A DNA stretch of 10,905 bases from Caldilineaceae bacterium (GCA_015494005.1 WGCB01000804.1:1-10905); one strand, 5' to 3'. Shown: positions 1 to 7,221, counted from the first letter of the stretch. Made by a program: numbers and translations. Notes: a model not told the origin generated them from the sequence alone.

Positions 1-2106
1 GACCCAGACGGCCCACTCACCGCCCCGGTCCGAGAGGAAGGCCACCCACTTGCCGTCTGGCGAGAGCGCAGGCAGGCCATCCTGGCTCTTGGGGCTGTTG
101 GAGAGGTTGCGCACCCAGGTGCCGCCCACGTCCATGACGTAGGCCTCCCAGTCCCCGGTCCACTGGGACATGAAGACCACCAGCTCCCCCTGGGCGTCCG
201 TGGGGATGCCGCTCACATCCTTGGAGAGCTGGACGCTCTGGTAGACCCCAGGCTCCTGGGTCTCCTCTGCGGCGTAGAGGCCGCAGGGATCCAGCTGAAT
301 CAAGGGGTTGCAGCCCTTGAAAACGATGGTCCCGTCCTCTGCCCAGACGGGATGGGACCCCCAGAGGGGCTCCGTGCGGCCATTGTCCCCCACATTGCGC
401 ACGGGATCCACCTCCTGGCAGGGCCGCCCGCTGGAGGGCGTCTCCTCGGGCAGACAGCGGATGGCCAGGCGCTCCCGAGCGGTGGAGGTGTCGGCGCCGC
501 TCACGGGCACGGCCGTGGCCAGGACGATGGCTCCCTGGGCAGGGCCGTAGTCCGGGTGGGCATCCTGGGACGAGGCGGTGATCTGGACCTGCTCTTCCGT
601 GTCCAGCCTGTACTCGAAGAGGCCAGCCTCTCGGCTGGCGTCCCCCTCGGGCATGGATTTCAGGAGCAGCCGGCGGCCGTCCTTGCGGAAGACCGGCTGC
701 CAGGCATCCGGGATCCTGGCCGTCGGTTTCCCGCCGGGCAGGGAGACAATGGCGACGCCTGTCCCTCCTCCCGTGCCGTAGGGCAAGGCCAGCTGCCCCT
801 GGATCTCGTCCAGGGAGAAGCGGGCCGCCACGGGTTCGTCGTCCTCGGGCCGGGTGCTGGAGGTGTAGTCCACCCAGGAATCCGAGCGAGGGGGTGTCTG
901 CAACCGGGCCGAGGCCGGGTTCCGCACCCGGTAGCGGGTGGCAACGGTGAGGTTGTCTCCGTCCGGGAGCCGGTCGATGGGCAGCTTCTGATCGTACCGA
1001 TCCGTGCGGTTGGCGCTCTCGGCCAGCCAGCAGAGGAAGGGACCGGTATCCAGCAGGGCATAGGGGATCCAGAGATCCACCGTCTGGCCTCCCTGAGGCC
1101 GGTAAACGCTGATGGAACCGATGTCTTCCCAGCGGCCTTTTCGCTTGTTCTGCTCCTCCTCGCTGTCCGTGCTGGGGGCAGGGATCCACCGGCTGATCTC
1201 CGCGTGGCCATTGCGATGGGAGTAGCGGATCCGATAGTCCAGGCCCAACCCTTTGCGGACCTTGCCTGTCTCTGGATTGCAGTCGCCGTCCAGGTAGGCG
1301 TAGAGGTCGATGGGGGTGCCCAGGGGGCCCATCTGCCCGGCCAGATAGAGGGAGAACTTCAGCAGCGAGCCATCGTCCTGGAGGGCCGCGCTGGTCAGGT
1401 CGTAGCTGGCGAAAGGCACATCCCGGATGGCGTCCCCCACCACTCGCTGGGTGGCCCGGGGTCGGACGACAATGTCCCCAGTGCGGGTGCTCTCGGCCAC
1501 CAGGGTGCTGCGCAGGAGCCCTTCCTGGACGTGCTTCCAGCTGGCCTCCACCTGCACCACGGCGAAGGGAGCAGTCACATCCTCCGTGGAGAGACGCAGG
1601 ATCAGCGGATCGCTCCGTTTCTGGGCATCGAAACGGGAGGTGAAGAAGGTCACCGCCTCATCGCTGCTCTTGACCACGAAGGTCTCTGGCTGGCTGGTGG
1701 AGATGGGGGAGGCTCCATCCAGCAAGGGCACGGTGATGGCCAGGTCCCAGACCGGCTCCTTGGTGCGGTTGGTGGCGTAGATGGTGTAGATGAGCATCTC
1801 CCCGTCGGAGCTGGCCCGCACCTCCAGCTGGATGCGGGGATCCGGCGGGGTCCAGTTCAGGGGCATGGGTGTGGGCGTGGCCGTCGGGCTGGGCGTCGGC
1901 GTCACCGTGGGCGTGGAGGGTTCGGGCGTCTGTTCCCAACCCTCTGCCTGGTAGGCGTGCACGGGCAGAGGAGCCGCCAGGAGCCACAGAGCCAGAGCGA
2001 AGAGCAGCCAGGGGAAGGCCCGGACCGTGTGCGCTGCACGTCGCAGCGGATTCCGTTTCTGGATCTGCCCATCACCTGGGCGAGGAAAGGGGTTTCGAGT
2101 TCGCAT
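1..2106 (-). CDS. Secreted multidomain protein with TolB/PD40-type beta-propeller (3' end outside window)
   Basis: An open frame of 702 codons runs off the left edge, so the C-terminus is missing. Residues about 31-51 form a hydrophobic segment ending in small residues after a basic N-terminus, consistent with a signal peptide or anchor. Residues about 60-82 are a Thr/Pro linker (TPTVTPTPSPTATPTPMP). A DUF11-like stretch follows at about 91-130 (YTIYATNRTKEPVWDLAITV). Residues about 250-350 look like a carbohydrate-module-like domain (YLDGDCNPETG, then LWIPYALLD). From about 465 onward there are PD40/TolB-like blades, the clearest being LPALSPDGKWVAFLSDRGG. The likely site is the cell surface, perhaps binding glycan or protein; no enzymatic motif is visible. 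It is the last visible gene of the polysaccharide operon, 72 bases after its neighbour. The start is uncertain: an in-frame ATG at 2154 adds 16 residues, and neither ATG has a strong ribosome site. Confidence 0.85.
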   Translation of the reverse strand, partial: MRTRNPFPRPGDGQIQKRNPLRRAAHTVRAFPWLLFALALWLLAAPLPVHAYQAEGWEQTPEPSTPTVTPTPSPTATPTPMPLNWTPPDPRIQLEVRASSDGEMLIYTIYATNRTKEPVWDLAITVPLLDGASPISTSQPETFVVKSSDEAVTFFTSRFDAQKRSDPLILRLSTEDVTAPFAVVQVEASWKHVQEGLLRSTLVAESTRTGDIVVRPRATQRVVGDAIRDVPFASYDLTSAALQDDGSLLKFSLYLAGQMGPLGTPIDLYAYLDGDCNPETGKVRKGLGLDYRIRYSHRNGHAEISRWIPAPSTDSEEEQNKRKGRWEDIGSISVYRPQGGQTVDLWIPYALLDTGPFLCWLAESANRTDRYDQKLPIDRLPDGDNLTVATRYRVRNPASARLQTPPRSDSWVDYTSSTRPEDDEPVAARFSLDEIQGQLALPYGTGGGTGVAIVSLPGGKPTARIPDAWQPVFRKDGRRLLLKSMPEGDASREAGLFEYRLDTEEQVQITASSQDAHPDYGPAQGAIVLATAVPVSGADTSTARERLAIRCLPEETPSSGRPCQEVDPVRNVGDNGRTEPLWGSHPVWAEDGTIVFKGCNPLIQLDPCGLYAAEETQEPGVYQSVQLSKDVSGIPTDAQGELVVFMSQWTGDWEAYVMDVGGTWVRNLSNSPKSQDGLPALSPDGKWVAFLSDRGGEWAVWV

Positions 2107-2178
2107 GGCGGGAGTGTTTGCCTGTGGTGAATCAGGGAAGCGATGTACTCGCATGCCGTCACATGGGTCCTGCACGGC

Positions 2179-3549
2179 CTAGACGGTCCCTTTCGGCAAT
2201 CGAGGGGTGTGCTGGTCGCACAGGGCCACCGCCTCGGTCAGGGCCTCGGTCGCGGCCTCGCTCTGCCTGGCCGGGCCCGGCTGGGGATGGGCAGGGGTGC
2301 GGTTCCAGGAGCGCCTGCAGTAGGCGTCCCAGATGTGGGCTGTGGCCTCCCGGTAGACCTGCTCCGGGCTGCGGCTGGCATCCACCACCGCCAGCTGGGG
2401 CAGATGTTCCCGCAGCTGCTGATATCCCTGGCGCTGGGCTTCCAGGCGCTCCGGGGTGTGTTCGCCTTTGCGGGCGAAGAGGGTGTCGGCCGGGGCGTCC
2501 AGCAGCAGGACCATGTCCGGTGGCGGGCAGGCATGGGCCAGGAGCCAGCGACGCAAGCGCTGGGAGGAGCCCAGGGGCCGCTGGGAGGGCAGCAGGGCAT
2601 CGTAGACGTAGCGATCGAAGATCACCAGACGGCGCCGGTTCAGGTGATAGCGGGCCACCAGATATCGTCCCCACAGGGAGAGGAGGCGCAGGGCCAATCC
2701 CAGGCCGGGCAGGGGTTTGGAGCGCTTGTCCCGTTTGGGATAGAGCCCCATGTACACCTTGTGCACCGGGAAGTAGAAGGAGCTCTGAAGGCGAGCGGCC
2801 AGGGTGGATTTCCCCGCGCCGTCCGGGGCCAGAAGGGCCACGCTCAAGGATCGAGGTCGGCGGGCGGTCACCAGCACGGTCAGCTTGCGCAGGAGTCGTC
2901 CCCGCACCTTGCGGTAGAGGGTCCCGAAGCGGTCCCAGTTGGCCAAGCGCTCGGCCACGGCCTTGCCCTCCCGGAGGAGCGCATCCCAGTCCCCGGCGTC
3001 GATGAGGGCGGTGAGGCGCTCCCAGGCCATGGTAGGCAGCCAGTAGCTGACCAGCAGGCTGGAAACGTAGTCGCCGTTGCGGATCTGCGCCCGCAGGGCC
3101 CGGATCCGGGCCTGGCGGAAAGGACTGAAGCGCCCTTTGTCCAGGGCCCCGTGGAGAAGCAGGGTCACCAGCTCACACTCCGGGGAGAGGACGAAGGCCT
3201 GGCCGTTGTGCTGGCGGGTGGAGAGGCAGTGCACGGCCAGGTTGGTGCGCAGGGCCCGGATCGGGCGGCCGAAGGCCAGCTCCGTGACCACGTCCAGCTT
3301 CAGCCAGCCGCCGGTGACCGGATCGAAAGCCACGAAGAAACGGTGGGGCTCGTACCCCCAGCTGGGAAGCCCCACGAAACGGAAGCGATGGGCCAGATCT
3401 CGGAAGGCCTCCAGCTGCTCCGGGGCCAGGAGCAGATCGACCTCGCCCCCCTTGCTCAAGAGCTCCAGACGATCGCCGTCACGCAGGACAGCATAGGAGA
3501 TCTCCGCCTGGTCCAGCGTCTGAAAAAACCGAAATAACAGTTCCTGCAT
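2179..3549 (-). CDS. Nucleotidyltransferase-like / thymidylate kinase-like P-loop fusion protein
   Basis: This 456-residue soluble protein has two apparent domains. The N-terminal part (about 1-220) resembles the polymerase-beta-like nucleotidyltransferase fold: YAVLRDGD at 19-26, GGEVDLLL at 34-41 with acids E36 and D38, and a third candidate acid D86 in WLKLDVV. The C-terminal part (about 232-410) is a P-loop kinase: Walker A APDGAGKST at 241-249 (K247), the DRY motif of thymidylate-kinase-like enzymes at 312-314, a strand LLLDAPADTLFARK at 348-361, and a lid-like basic/acidic stretch to about 380. The tail (412-456) is Pro/Ala-rich and probably disordered. Genuine dTMP kinases are about 200-220 residues and lack such an N-terminal domain, so housekeeping dTMP kinase is unlikely. 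The polysaccharide context suggests phosphorylation or nucleotidylation of a sugar or lipid intermediate, but the substrate is unknown. The ATG start has only a weak GGTGA upstream. Confidence 0.87.
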   Translation of the reverse strand: MQELLFRFFQTLDQAEISYAVLRDGDRLELLSKGGEVDLLLAPEQLEAFRDLAHRFRFVGLPSWGYEPHRFFVAFDPVTGGWLKLDVVTELAFGRPIRALRTNLAVHCLSTRQHNGQAFVLSPECELVTLLLHGALDKGRFSPFRQARIRALRAQIRNGDYVSSLLVSYWLPTMAWERLTALIDAGDWDALLREGKAVAERLANWDRFGTLYRKVRGRLLRKLTVLVTARRPRSLSVALLAPDGAGKSTLAARLQSSFYFPVHKVYMGLYPKRDKRSKPLPGLGLALRLLSLWGRYLVARYHLNRRRLVIFDRYVYDALLPSQRPLGSSQRLRRWLLAHACPPPDMVLLLDAPADTLFARKGEHTPERLEAQRQGYQQLREHLPQLAVVDASRSPEQVYREATAHIWDAYCRRSWNRTPAHPQPGPARQSEAATEALTEAVALCDQHTPRLPKGTV

Positions 3550-3612
3550 GGGTCACCGTTGCACGGGTAGCAAACTTCGGAAAAAGCGAGCGCTGGCGGC
3601 GCCTGCTGTCGA

Positions 3613-3654
3613 GTCAAAACCGTCGGGTCAAGGCCGTCGGGTCAAAGCTTCAGG
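3613..3654. repeat. 14-bp tandem repeat overlapping the stop of the chain-length protein gene
   Basis: Three units follow each other: GTCAAAACCGTCGG (3613-3626), GTCAAGGCCGTCGG (3627-3640) and GTCAAAGCTTCAGG (3641-3654). The minus-strand stop TGA (3644-3642) is inside the third unit, and each unit repeats the TTGAC context. Confidence 0.75.
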
Positions 3655-5378
3655 GACTTCAGGAGCGGACGCCGCTTCGCCTCCCGTGGCTCCTGCCGCC
3701 GGGACTCCTTGGGCGGCGTGGGGGCCGGCATGGGCTGTGCGGCGCTGCGGTCGGGCAGCAGCAGCGTCCGGGACGCCTTGTTGTAGTCGAACACAGCGCC
3801 CAGGATGTAGGCGTTGAGCGTCCGCAGGCTGGCGATGAGCTCCTTCAAGGCAGTGCGGCTGATCTTCCCCTGCTTGACCGTCACCACCACGCCATCCACC
3901 CGGGAGGCCAGGATCAGGCTGTCCGCCGAGGAGAGCAGCGGCGCGGCCGCCACGATGACGATGTCCGCCTGGTGCTTCAGCGCGTACCAGATGTCCACCA
4001 TGCGGGAAGAGGTGAGCAGCTCGAAGGGATTGGAGAGGGACGGGCCGGCTGGCAGCACCGAGAGCCCCGGCATCCAATCCACAGGCACCGGATGGACCGG
4101 GCTCTTGGTGTCCACGAGCAGATTGCTCAGGCCGTACTGGCCGGCGATGCCGAACAGCGCCCCGATGGTGGGGTTGTGCAGGTTGGCGTCCACCAGGACC
4201 ACCCGGTGACCGGACTGGGCCAGGGCGATGGCCAGGTTGCTGGCCACCTCGCCGGCGTCGCCATCGGTATCCGTGTCCCCCACCAGGACGGCCGGCACCT
4301 TGTTGGTCTCGGGAATGGCCAGGGGCTGCTCGTCCCCGTCATGGGCCGGGGACTCCTCGGCCTGGTACTCGCTGCCATAGACCTTGGCCACGTAGCCGGA
4401 GAGAAGAAGCTTGGTGCCGATGGTCTGGTAGGCGGCGGCCGCTGCGGAATCCGGCGCCACGTAGGCCAGGAAGCGCTGGGGCCCGGAACTGTTCTGTACC
4501 TTGTACTTGGAGATCGTGCCCAGCAGCGGGACGCCTGTCACGTGGGCCAGCTCCTCCGGCGTCTTGACCGTGTCGTCAAGGTACTCGAAGAGGAAGGCGA
4601 TGCCCAGGGCCAGCATCAGGCCGAACATCCCGGCCAGCAGCACGGTCAGGCGCAGGTTGGCGTCCACCGGCTCGGCGGTCACCGCCGGCTCGATGATCTT
4701 CACCTGGTTGGTGTAGCTGCTTTGGATGGTCTGGTAGAGGGTGGCCAGGGTGCGACGGGCCTCGGTGAGCCGGCCCCGCTCCTGGGCGATCTGCTCCAGG
4801 ATCAGCCGCTCCTCCGCGGGGATGGTGGTGGTCTGGAGCTTGGCCTCCAGCTCTGCCAGCAGGGCCTCGCTGCTGCGGATGTCCTCCTCCAGCTTGATGG
4901 CCTGCTTCTGGATCTGCTGCTTGATCTGGTCCTCCGGGCCGTCCGTCCCCGAGGGGCTCATGCCCACCAGGGATTCGGCCACGGCGTTGGCGATATCCGC
5001 CGTCAACCTGGGATCTGCATCCGTCACCCGGATGTTGAGGATCTGGGTCTCCGTGTCCGTCTTGACCTTGATCTTGCGCTTCAGGTCGTCCGGGCTCAGG
5101 TCCAGGTTCAGCTCCTGGATCACCGACTCCAAGACCGGGCGCGTGGTGGCCAGCTCGGCGTAGGTCTGCATGAGCTGACCGCCGGTGCGCAGGTCGTTGA
5201 GGTCCGGATTGGGGCTGTCGATGCCCGGGCCGACGATGAGCCGAGCTTTGGCCGTGTACGTTGGTGGCTGGTTGCGGAGAAGCACGTAGGTGATCCCGCT
5301 GGTGAAGATGGCCGCCAGCAGGATCAGCCAGAACCAACGTCGAATGATCAGAAAATATCGTTGCTCCAAGGTACCCAC
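3642..5378 (-). CDS. Wzz-type chain-length determinant fused to degenerate BY-kinase-like domain
   Basis: This 578-residue inner-membrane protein is a polysaccharide co-polymerase, a family that sets glycan chain length with the polymerase/export machinery. TM1 is about 12-33. A Wzz periplasmic/extracellular domain follows with a coiled-coil-rich part (about 150-220). A Pro-containing stretch (EPAVTAEPVD, 230-239) precedes TM2 (about 243-264) and the FEYLDDTVKTPEEL motif. The cytoplasmic part (about 300-540) aligns with CpsD/CapB/BY-kinase domains, for example NLAIALAQSGHRVVLVDANL at 381-400. The kinase residues are lost: the P-loop Lys position is A375 and the following Ser/Thr are G376/E377; A' keeps D397 but has N399 and H401; the Walker B Asp is A477. 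The C-terminal tail is basic and has no Tyr cluster. The annotated start is GTG, directly abutting a purine-rich AGAGAGG; an in-frame TTG at 5369 has better spacing and gives MEQRYFL, a typical Wzz start. Confidence 0.93.
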   Translation of the reverse strand: MGTLEQRYFLIIRRWFWLILLAAIFTSGITYVLLRNQPPTYTAKARLIVGPGIDSPNPDLNDLRTGGQLMQTYAELATTRPVLESVIQELNLDLSPDDLKRKIKVKTDTETQILNIRVTDADPRLTADIANAVAESLVGMSPSGTDGPEDQIKQQIQKQAIKLEEDIRSSEALLAELEAKLQTTTIPAEERLILEQIAQERGRLTEARRTLATLYQTIQSSYTNQVKIIEPAVTAEPVDANLRLTVLLAGMFGLMLALGIAFLFEYLDDTVKTPEELAHVTGVPLLGTISKYKVQNSSGPQRFLAYVAPDSAAAAAYQTIGTKLLLSGYVAKVYGSEYQAEESPAHDGDEQPLAIPETNKVPAVLVGDTDTDGDAGEVASNLAIALAQSGHRVVLVDANLHNPTIGALFGIAGQYGLSNLLVDTKSPVHPVPVDWMPGLSVLPAGPSLSNPFELLTSSRMVDIWYALKHQADIVIVAAAPLLSSADSLILASRVDGVVVTVKQGKISRTALKELIASLRTLNAYILGAVFDYNKASRTLLLPDRSAAQPMPAPTPPKESRRQEPREAKRRPLLKSLKL

Positions 5379-5452
5379 CCTCTCTCTGTCTCAGGATTTC
5401 AGTGCTGTCGCTGTTCAACCGTTGCGTCGTGGTGTGTCGATCCCTGGCCCAT

Positions 5453-5492
5453 GCCTGCGAGCCTGGTTGAACCCGGCAGCGCTGGCTCAGGC
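5453..5492 (-). repeat. Hairpin over the stop codon of the GGDEF-like gene
   Basis: GCCTGCGAGCC (5453-5463) pairs with GGCTCAGGC (5484-5492), a 9-bp stem with a two-base bulge and a 20-base loop. The stop codon (5489-5487) lies in one arm. There is no T tract after it, so it is more likely an intercistronic stability or processing element than a terminator. Confidence 0.45.
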
Positions 5493-6359
5493 TGTGAACA
5501 CGTCGTCCAGTTTCTTGATGCGGCGGAACCCGGCCTTGCGCATGGCCCCGCTTTCCAGCAGGGCGGTGGACATGCGGGCCTCGGCCTGCTGGACCAGGCT
5601 CTCCAAGGTGATGGACTCCTCGGGGAAGATGGCCAGGCCCATCTCCAGATCCAGGCCCAGGACTTCCTGAGCCCGGGTCTTCAGGCGCCGGGCCACCTCG
5701 ATGGCCCTTTCTCGGTTCGTCTCGGGGAGCAGCACGATGAAGTGGTCTCCCCGCTGGGTGATGATGTCGTAGTCCTCCAACTCCTGGACCAACAGGTGAG
5801 CGATCTTGGCGTTGATGTACTCCTGGACGATCTCCTGCTGAGCCTGGCGAATGAACAGGTCCAGGGACATGTCCCTGGAGTTGGGCGTGGCAGCCAGGGC
5901 GATCAGCGTCACGGGATGCTGGTGCTGCCGGGCCCGACGCATCTCCCGGTAGAGGTATCCCTGGCCTGTCTCGAAGGGATGGGTGCCATCCTTGAGGTGG
6001 CCGATGGTCAGATCCTCGATGGTCTGGCGCAGAGCCTCCATGCCCAGCCCGATGCGGCGCATCAGAGCGAGGGTAAGCCAGATGCCGCTGATCTCCGTCA
6101 CTGCGATGGGCAGGGGCATGGCCACCTGGGCCTGGGGAAGGTAGAGCTTCAAGCCCACGTAGGGCAGTGTGGCCCCGGCCAGGAGCCAATGCAGCGGGAT
6201 TCGCTGCAGGCGGGGGAAGATCAGGATCGTCACCGCGCAGAGGATGGTGTAGATGTAGACGAAGGGGGCGATGTTGAGCACCCCTCCCAGCCGCTCCACG
6301 TTGTAGAGCAGGAACAACCAGATGCAGGCAGCGGCAAGCCAGTAGCGCAATGTCTTCAT
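5487..6359 (-). CDS. Four-helix membrane protein with degenerate GGDEF domain
   Basis: This 290-residue protein has four predicted membrane segments (about 4-20, 30-48, 57-73, 80-100), a linker, and a GGDEF-like domain (about 148-268). The signature is RGDHF (203-207) instead of GGDEF: the first Gly and the Glu are replaced. The usual metal-binding D-x-D-x-F-K-x-x-N-D region is replaced by LIALAATPNSRD (152-163), without the acids. The product-inhibition RxxD site is also absent (E195 where Arg is expected, D198 kept). Later parts fit the fold well: IVLLPETNRERAIEVARRL and MGLAIFPEESITLESLVQQA. Diguanylate cyclase activity is therefore unlikely; a structural, partner-binding or ligand-sensing role in polysaccharide synthesis is inferred, as for PelD-like proteins. 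I chose the ATG at 6359 because AGGAAGG lies 9 bases upstream; an upstream ATG at 6395 would add 12 residues without such a site. Confidence 0.88.
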   Translation of the reverse strand: MKTLRYWLAAACIWLFLLYNVERLGGVLNIAPFVYIYTILCAVTILIFPRLQRIPLHWLLAGATLPYVGLKLYLPQAQVAMPLPIAVTEISGIWLTLALMRRIGLGMEALRQTIEDLTIGHLKDGTHPFETGQGYLYREMRRARQHQHPVTLIALAATPNSRDMSLDLFIRQAQQEIVQEYINAKIAHLLVQELEDYDIITQRGDHFIVLLPETNRERAIEVARRLKTRAQEVLGLDLEMGLAIFPEESITLESLVQQAEARMSTALLESGAMRKAGFRRIKKLDDVFTA

Positions 6360-6368
6360 CGGTGTTGG

Positions 6369-6375
6369 CCTTCCT
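6369..6375 (-). promoter_or_regulatory. Ribosome binding site of the degenerate GGDEF protein
   Basis: AGGAAGG on the minus strand lies 9 bases before the ATG at 6359. It favours that start over the ATG 36 bases upstream. Confidence 0.75.
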
Positions 6376-6388
6376 GTGAACTGCGCGC

Positions 6389-6415
6389 CCGGCAAACAGA
6401 GGATTCATCTGCCGG
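6389..6415 (-). repeat. Intercistronic inverted repeat CCGGCA / TGCCGG
   Basis: Six-base GC-rich arms at 6389-6394 and 6410-6415 enclose 15 bases, just after the phosphoglycosyl transferase stop. It lacks a T tract and probably does not end transcription. Confidence 0.35.
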
Positions 6416-6428
6416 AGTAAACCATCGG

Positions 6429-7076
6429 TCAGTACGCCCCTCGCTGGGTGAACACAGCGGCCACAGTCCGGAACAGGATCTGGATGTCCAGCCAGAGGCT
6501 GCGCCGCTCGATGTACTCGATGTCCAGCCGCAGTCGCTCGTCGAAATCCAGGCTGCTGCGTCCGCTCACCTGCCACAGCCCGGTGATGCCCGGCAACACC
6601 TCCAGCCGCTCGGTGTGCCAGAGGGAGTAGGTGGACGAGTCGAAGGAGGTGGGCCGAGGGCCGACCAGGCTCATGTCCCCTTTCAGGACGTTGAAGACCT
6701 GGGGCAGTTCGTCCAGGCTGGTCTTGCGCAGGATCCGGCCCACCCGGGTGATGCGCGGGTCGTTGGTGATCTTGAAATCGGGCCAGGTGAGTTCGTTCAG
6801 ATGGGCCAGCTCCTTCTTCTTTTCCTCCGCGTCCTTGACCATGGTGCGGAACTTGTACATGGGAAAGCGACGGCCTCCCTTGCCCGTGCGCATCTGCACG
6901 AAGAAGATGGGGCCGGGATCGTCGATCCAGATGGCCAGGGCCACCAGGGCCATGATCACCAGCAGGGCCGGCAGGGCCAGGATGACCAGCGTCAGGTCCA
7001 TGATGCGCTTGGCGACCTCGTAGCGCTTGCGAAACAACAGGACAGGCGGTGAATGGATGGGGACAAGCTCGGTCAT
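6429..7076 (-). CDS. Phosphoglycosyl transferase (bacterial sugar transferase family, ExoY/PglC-type)
   Basis: This 215-residue monotopic or re-entrant membrane enzyme belongs to the family that transfers a sugar-1-phosphate from a nucleotide sugar to undecaprenyl phosphate, the first step of lipid-linked glycan synthesis. Visible motifs: KRIMD at 23-27, one hydrophobic helix at about 28-50, DDPGPIFF at 52-59, MYKFRTM at 73-79, NDPRITRVGRILRKTSLDEL at 105-124 with the PglC-like catalytic Asp-Glu pair D122-E123, GDMSLVGPRP at 133-142, and PGITGLWQVSGRS at 162-174. The length fits the short subfamily without the extra N-terminal helices of WbaP/WcaJ. The nucleotide-sugar substrate cannot be told. 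The ATG at 7076 is chosen because AGGAG lies 9 bases upstream and the family homology starts here. The frame stays open upstream to about 7442, but that extension shows no family motifs. It is the first gene of the leftward operon. Confidence 0.96.
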   Translation of the reverse strand: MTELVPIHSPPVLLFRKRYEVAKRIMDLTLVILALPALLVIMALVALAIWIDDPGPIFFVQMRTGKGGRRFPMYKFRTMVKDAEEKKKELAHLNELTWPDFKITNDPRITRVGRILRKTSLDELPQVFNVLKGDMSLVGPRPTSFDSSTYSLWHTERLEVLPGITGLWQVSGRSSLDFDERLRLDIEYIERRSLWLDIQILFRTVAAVFTQRGAY

Positions 7077-7085
7077 GGGTTCTCT

Positions 7086-7090
7086 CTCCT
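7086..7090 (-). promoter_or_regulatory. Ribosome binding site of the phosphoglycosyl transferase
   Basis: On the minus strand AGGAG lies 9 bases before the ATG at 7076. It supports this start over the long in-frame upstream extension. Confidence 0.8.
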
Positions 7091-7221
7091 GCGACCTCAG
7101 TGGGTCTGGGCTGCTGTGCCCTCGGTGCGATGTGGGCAGTGATGATAGATTTCGCAAGGGAGTGCCCCTTGTTTTCTTCGCGTCGTACACTTCTGTTTCG
7201 CTCGTCATGCTCTGGATTCCA

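Noticed and set aside
352..2130. Plus-strand open frame of 592 codons
   Set aside because: It is antisense to the secreted propeller protein, whose linker, hydrophobic segment and PD40 blades are clear on the minus strand.
5453..5492. Rho-independent terminator within the left operon
   Set aside because: The stem is bulged, the loop is long and no T tract follows; the downstream gene continues the same pathway.
3972..7052. Plus-strand open frame of 1026 codons
   Set aside because: It lies antisense to three well-supported genes, is dominated by His/Gln/Gly/Leu-type low-information composition, and shows no family motif. It is a typical high-GC shadow frame.
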